Shown: piece after piece, positions 61,288 through 64,000 of the stretch
Layout of the letters: every line of letters begins with the position of its first letter
How positions within the stretch are numbered: position 1 is the first letter of the stretch
Assembly (NCBI GenBank): GCA_021324635.1
Contig: JAJPIS010000073.1
Span: 1-64,000 of the forward strand
Length of the DNA stretch: 64,000 bases
Direction of reading: 5' to 3'
Source of the DNA: Gemmatimonadota bacterium
GTDB taxonomy: Bacteria > Gemmatimonadota > Gemmatimonadetes > Gemmatimonadales > Gemmatimonadaceae
Program-made: the position numbers and the translations under genes
Notes under the pieces: generated by a model
What the model saw: only the letters and a program-made list of their open reading frames with translations
Database searches by the model: none
Told to the model about the DNA's origin: nothing

Positions 61288-62819
61288 CGCAGCGCACGCC
61301 GGACCCGCATCCCGATGCCCCCGACGTTGGCCTGCGGCCCGGCGGGACCTTCCCCGCCTGGGTCGTCGCCGACGCGCTGGCGGAGGCAGGGCTCCTGGCC
61401 GCGGAGCACGGGCCAATGCCGGCCCACTTCTCTGGGATCGCCGACGACAGCCGGCACGTCGCACCCGGGACGCTCTTCGTCGCCGTCCGCGGGACCGCAC
61501 GCGACGGGCACGAGTTCCTTGGCGCGGCGGCTCGCGCCGGCGCGACTGCGGCCGTCGTCGAGACGCCGGACGTCACGGCGCTGCCATCGTTCATCGTCCG
61601 CGACGGACGGGCCGCCGTGGCGGTCGCTGCCGCCGCTGCCTACGGTCACCCGGCCCGGTCGCTCGACCGCGCCGTCGCCGTCACGGGGACGAACGGAAAG
61701 AGCACGACCGTCGGCATCCTGCGCCACCTCCTCGACGACGCGGCGGCGCCCGCCGGGTCCATCGGAACGATCGGCGTCTTCGTAGGGTCGGCGGGAGAGC
61801 CCCTCGCCGACGCCGCGGTGTCGGGCGGGTTGACGACACCCGGTCCGATCGAGTTGCAGCGCATCCTCCGGACACTGGTCGACCGAGGCGTGCGCACCGT
61901 GGCGCTCGAGGCCTCCTCGCACAGCCTCGACCAGCGCCGGATCGGCGAGCTGTCGTTCGACGCGGTCATCTTCACCAATCTGACCCGCGACCACCTCGAC
62001 TATCACGGCACGACCGAGGCGTACTTCGAGGCCAAGGCGCGCCTCCTGACCTATCTCCGCCCGGGTGGCGTGAGCGTCATCAATGCGGATGACCCCGCAT
62101 GGCGACGGCTGCCGCCGGGGGCGCACACCGTCCGGTTCTCGGCCACTGGGAACCCGGCCGACGTCCGCGCCGTCAACGTCCGGTACGGGGCGCGCGGCAG
62201 CGATTGGGAGCTGGCCGTTCGCGACCAGGGCTGCTTCCCGGTCCACCTGCCACTGATCGGAGACTTCAACGTCGCCAATGCCCTTGGCGGCGCGGCGGCG
62301 GCCTGGGCGCTGGGGGTGGCGCCGGCCCGGCTGGCCGAGCGACTGGCGTCGCTCCCGCAGGTGCCGGGGCGACTCGAGGTGATTCACGAGCATCCGACCG
62401 TCCTGCGTGACTACGCGCACACCCCCGACGCGCTCGATCGCGCCCTACGTGCAGTCCGCCCATTCACCGCCGGCCGGCTCATCGTCGTCTTCGGCGCCGG
62501 CGGCGATCGCGATCGGGGTAAGCGGCCGCAGATGGGCGCGATCGCCGACCAGCTCGCCGACATTACGATCCTGACGAGTGACAATCCCCGCACGGAGGAT
62601 CCGGAGCGCATCCTGGACGATATCGAGCAGGGGATGACGCGCCCACGGGAACGCATCGAGGATCGGGAGCAGGCGGTACGACGGGCGCTGGCGCTGGCCG
62701 GCCCTCGCGATCTCGTGTTGCTCGCCGGGAAGGGTCACGAGACGTACCAGGTCCGCGGCACCACGAACCAGCCGTTCGACGAGCGGGAGATCGTGCTGCG
62801 GGCGCTCGCGAGCCGGTGA
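61284..62819 (+). CDS. murE: UDP-MurNAc-tripeptide ligase MurE
   Basis: This 511-residue Mur ligase adds the third amino acid to UDP-MurNAc-L-Ala-D-Glu. The ATP loop is GTNGKST (from 135), followed by EASSHSLDQRR, FTNLTRDHLDYHGT and HEHPTVLRDYAHTPD. The DNPR motif (433-436) is the known mark of meso-diaminopimelate selection, so this organism should have DAP-type peptidoglycan. The N-terminal 20 residues are an extension. GTG 61284 overlaps ftsI and the stop overlaps murF. Confidence 0.96.
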   Translation: MTQRTPDPHPDAPDVGLRPGGTFPAWVVADALAEAGLLAAEHGPMPAHFSGIADDSRHVAPGTLFVAVRGTARDGHEFLGAAARAGATAAVVETPDVTALPSFIVRDGRAAVAVAAAAAYGHPARSLDRAVAVTGTNGKSTTVGILRHLLDDAAAPAGSIGTIGVFVGSAGEPLADAAVSGGLTTPGPIELQRILRTLVDRGVRTVALEASSHSLDQRRIGELSFDAVIFTNLTRDHLDYHGTTEAYFEAKARLLTYLRPGGVSVINADDPAWRRLPPGAHTVRFSATGNPADVRAVNVRYGARGSDWELAVRDQGCFPVHLPLIGDFNVANALGGAAAAWALGVAPARLAERLASLPQVPGRLEVIHEHPTVLRDYAHTPDALDRALRAVRPFTAGRLIVVFGAGGDRDRGKRPQMGAIADQLADITILTSDNPRTEDPERILDDIEQGMTRPRERIEDREQAVRRALALAGPRDLVLLAGKGHETYQVRGTTNQPFDEREIVLRALASR

Positions 62820-64000
62820 CCGACGAGCTGCTTCGCCCGGCGGGCAGCCCCGGGTTCTGGACCCTCGAACGGGTCGCGAGCGCGCTCGCCGGCGGCCCCT
62901 CGGGCGCGCACGGCGCGCGCGCGACCGCGCGGAGCGGGCTGGGCCTCGTCGGTGTCGGCGATGTGAGTGGGCGGGCCGCCATCCGCGGCGTCGCGACCGA
63001 TAGTCGCACCGTGGGCCCGGGGGACCTGTTCGTCGCCCTCACCGGCGATCGGTTCGACGGCCATGACTTTCTCCTGGCTTCGGTCGGTCGAGGCGCGGCC
63101 GCGGTCGTCGTCTCACGAGCGGAGCGCGCGGGCGGTCTCGGGGTACCCGTCTTCGTGGTGCCGGATACCCTCGACGCGCTGTCGGCCCTGGCTCGATACC
63201 GCCGCCGCGCCTGGGGCGGAGGGAAGCCCATCGTTGCGGTCGCCGGGTCGAACGGGAAGACGAGCACGAAGGAGCTGCTGCGCGCGGCGCTGGGGTCGAT
63301 GTTGGAGGTGCACGCGACGGAAGGGAATTACAACAACCAGATCGGCGTCCCCCTGACCCTCCTGGCAACGCCCGACGCCGCCGACATCGCCGTCGTCGAG
63401 TTGGGGACGAACGCGCCGGGGGAGATCGCGCGGTTGCGGGCGGTGGCGGAGCCGGACGTGGCGGTCGTGACCTCGATCGGTGAAGAGCACCTGGAAGGCT
63501 TCGGCTCGTTGGCCGGCGTGCTCGCCGAGGAGGCCGCCGTGTTCGCCGACGTGGGACTGGCGGTCGTGCCGGCGTCGGAACCGGCCCTCGTCGAGGCCGC
63601 GCGGGCCCGGGCGCAGCGGGTCGTGACCGCGGGACTCGGGGCGGGAGATGTCCACGCCACGAGCTGGTGCCTGGGGCCGGACGGGCGCGGTGAGGTCGTG
63701 GTCGAGGGCGTGGCCATCTCGGTGCCCCTGCTCGGGACGCACAACCTGCGCAACGCGCTCCTGGCGCTGGCGGTGGCGCGGGCGTGCGGCATCCCGATCG
63801 CGGCGGCCGCGGCAGGAGTCGAAGCGGCGGCTCCTCCCCCGATGCGGTCGGCGAGAGTCACACTCGGCCGGGCGACGCTCCTCAACGACGCCTACAACGC
63901 CAACCCGGCCTCCGTGCGGGCGGCGCTCGATCTGCTCGACGCCGTGGGTGCGGGACGCCAGCGGGTCGCGGTCCTGGGGACGATGCGCGAGCTCGGCGCC
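62816..64000 (+). CDS. murF: UDP-MurNAc-tripeptide D-Ala-D-Ala ligase MurF (cut by the window end)
   Basis: At least 395 codons are visible before the window ends. MurF adds D-Ala-D-Ala to complete the muropeptide stem. The sequence shows the domain 1 motif GVATDSRTVGPGDLFVALTG, the ATP loop GSNGKTSTK (from about 144), VELGTNAPGEIARL, and DAYNANPASVRAALD, ending in GTMRELGA. GTG 62816 overlaps the murE stop (GTGA), consistent with translational coupling. The N-terminal 60 residues contain a Gly/Ala/Arg insert (about 27-45). Confidence 0.95.
   Translation, partial: MTDELLRPAGSPGFWTLERVASALAGGPSGAHGARATARSGLGLVGVGDVSGRAAIRGVATDSRTVGPGDLFVALTGDRFDGHDFLLASVGRGAAAVVVSRAERAGGLGVPVFVVPDTLDALSALARYRRRAWGGGKPIVAVAGSNGKTSTKELLRAALGSMLEVHATEGNYNNQIGVPLTLLATPDAADIAVVELGTNAPGEIARLRAVAEPDVAVVTSIGEEHLEGFGSLAGVLAEEAAVFADVGLAVVPASEPALVEAARARAQRVVTAGLGAGDVHATSWCLGPDGRGEVVVEGVAISVPLLGTHNLRNALLALAVARACGIPIAAAAAGVEAAAPPPMRSARVTLGRATLLNDAYNANPASVRAALDLLDAVGAGRQRVAVLGTMRELGA

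Overview
The window is about 64 kb of high-GC bacterial chromosome with almost no spare DNA. Gene content and style point most strongly to a member of Gemmatimonadota or a close relative. The supporting signs are a DnaA-like ATPase, an MglA GTPase and PATAN (DUF4388) proteins inside a chemosensory operon, an IleRS2-type isoleucyl-tRNA synthetase, an FtsI with a PASTA tail, a meso-DAP type MurE, frequent GTG starts and ATGA/GTGA/TGATG stop-start overlaps. This assignment is inferred from gene families and order; no rRNA is present. I saw no phage, insertion sequence, integron or CRISPR array.

Layout. 0.3-10.2 kb: housekeeping genes: AroH-type chorismate mutase, an HtrA-like protease without a visible signal peptide, a polytopic GT39-like glycosyltransferase, a hotdog thioesterase, infA, a secreted Slt-type lytic transglycosylase, a PAP2 phosphatase and a fused ABC exporter. 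10.3-13.3 kb: a secreted pilin-like protein, isocitrate lyase and a DJ-1/PfpI protein. 13.4-20.7 kb: a carbohydrate uptake locus (GH144-like lipoprotein glucanase, sugar-binding lipoprotein, two permeases, GH1 glucosidase, MalK/UgpC-type ATPase) that looks built for beta-1,2-glucan or similar oligosaccharides. 20.7-23.8 kb: a large secreted HEFTH metalloprotease-like protein with propeller and barrel regions, and a small membrane protein. 23.9-37.2 kb: a conserved housekeeping run, tilS-hpt-ftsH-folP-cdaA, then yggS-divIVA-pnp-ileS-traR/dksA-lspA-rluD.

37.2-54.7 kb is the most distinctive part: cheW-cheY-cheA-cheC, a giant TPR protein, PATAN protein, three successive roadblock/LC7 proteins, mglA, a DnaA-like AAA+ ATPase lacking the DNA-binding domain, PATAN+TPR protein, cheR-cheD-cheB-cheW-cheW and another TPR protein. 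Most of these genes overlap by a few bases, so they are probably co-transcribed and translationally coupled. No chemoreceptor gene lies among them. The arrangement suggests a chemosensory pathway whose output goes through the polarity GTPase MglA, as in gliding or type IV pilus motility of Myxococcus, with extra modules whose role is unknown.

54.7-64 kb: a secreted HELAH metallopeptidase-like protein, a 66-residue DUF3098-like membrane protein from a probably leaderless mRNA, tRNA-Val(TAC), a secreted TPR protein, and the division/cell-wall cluster rsmH-ftsL-ftsI-murE-murF, the last cut by the window end.

Start codons are uncertain for several genes, and this is stated in each entry.
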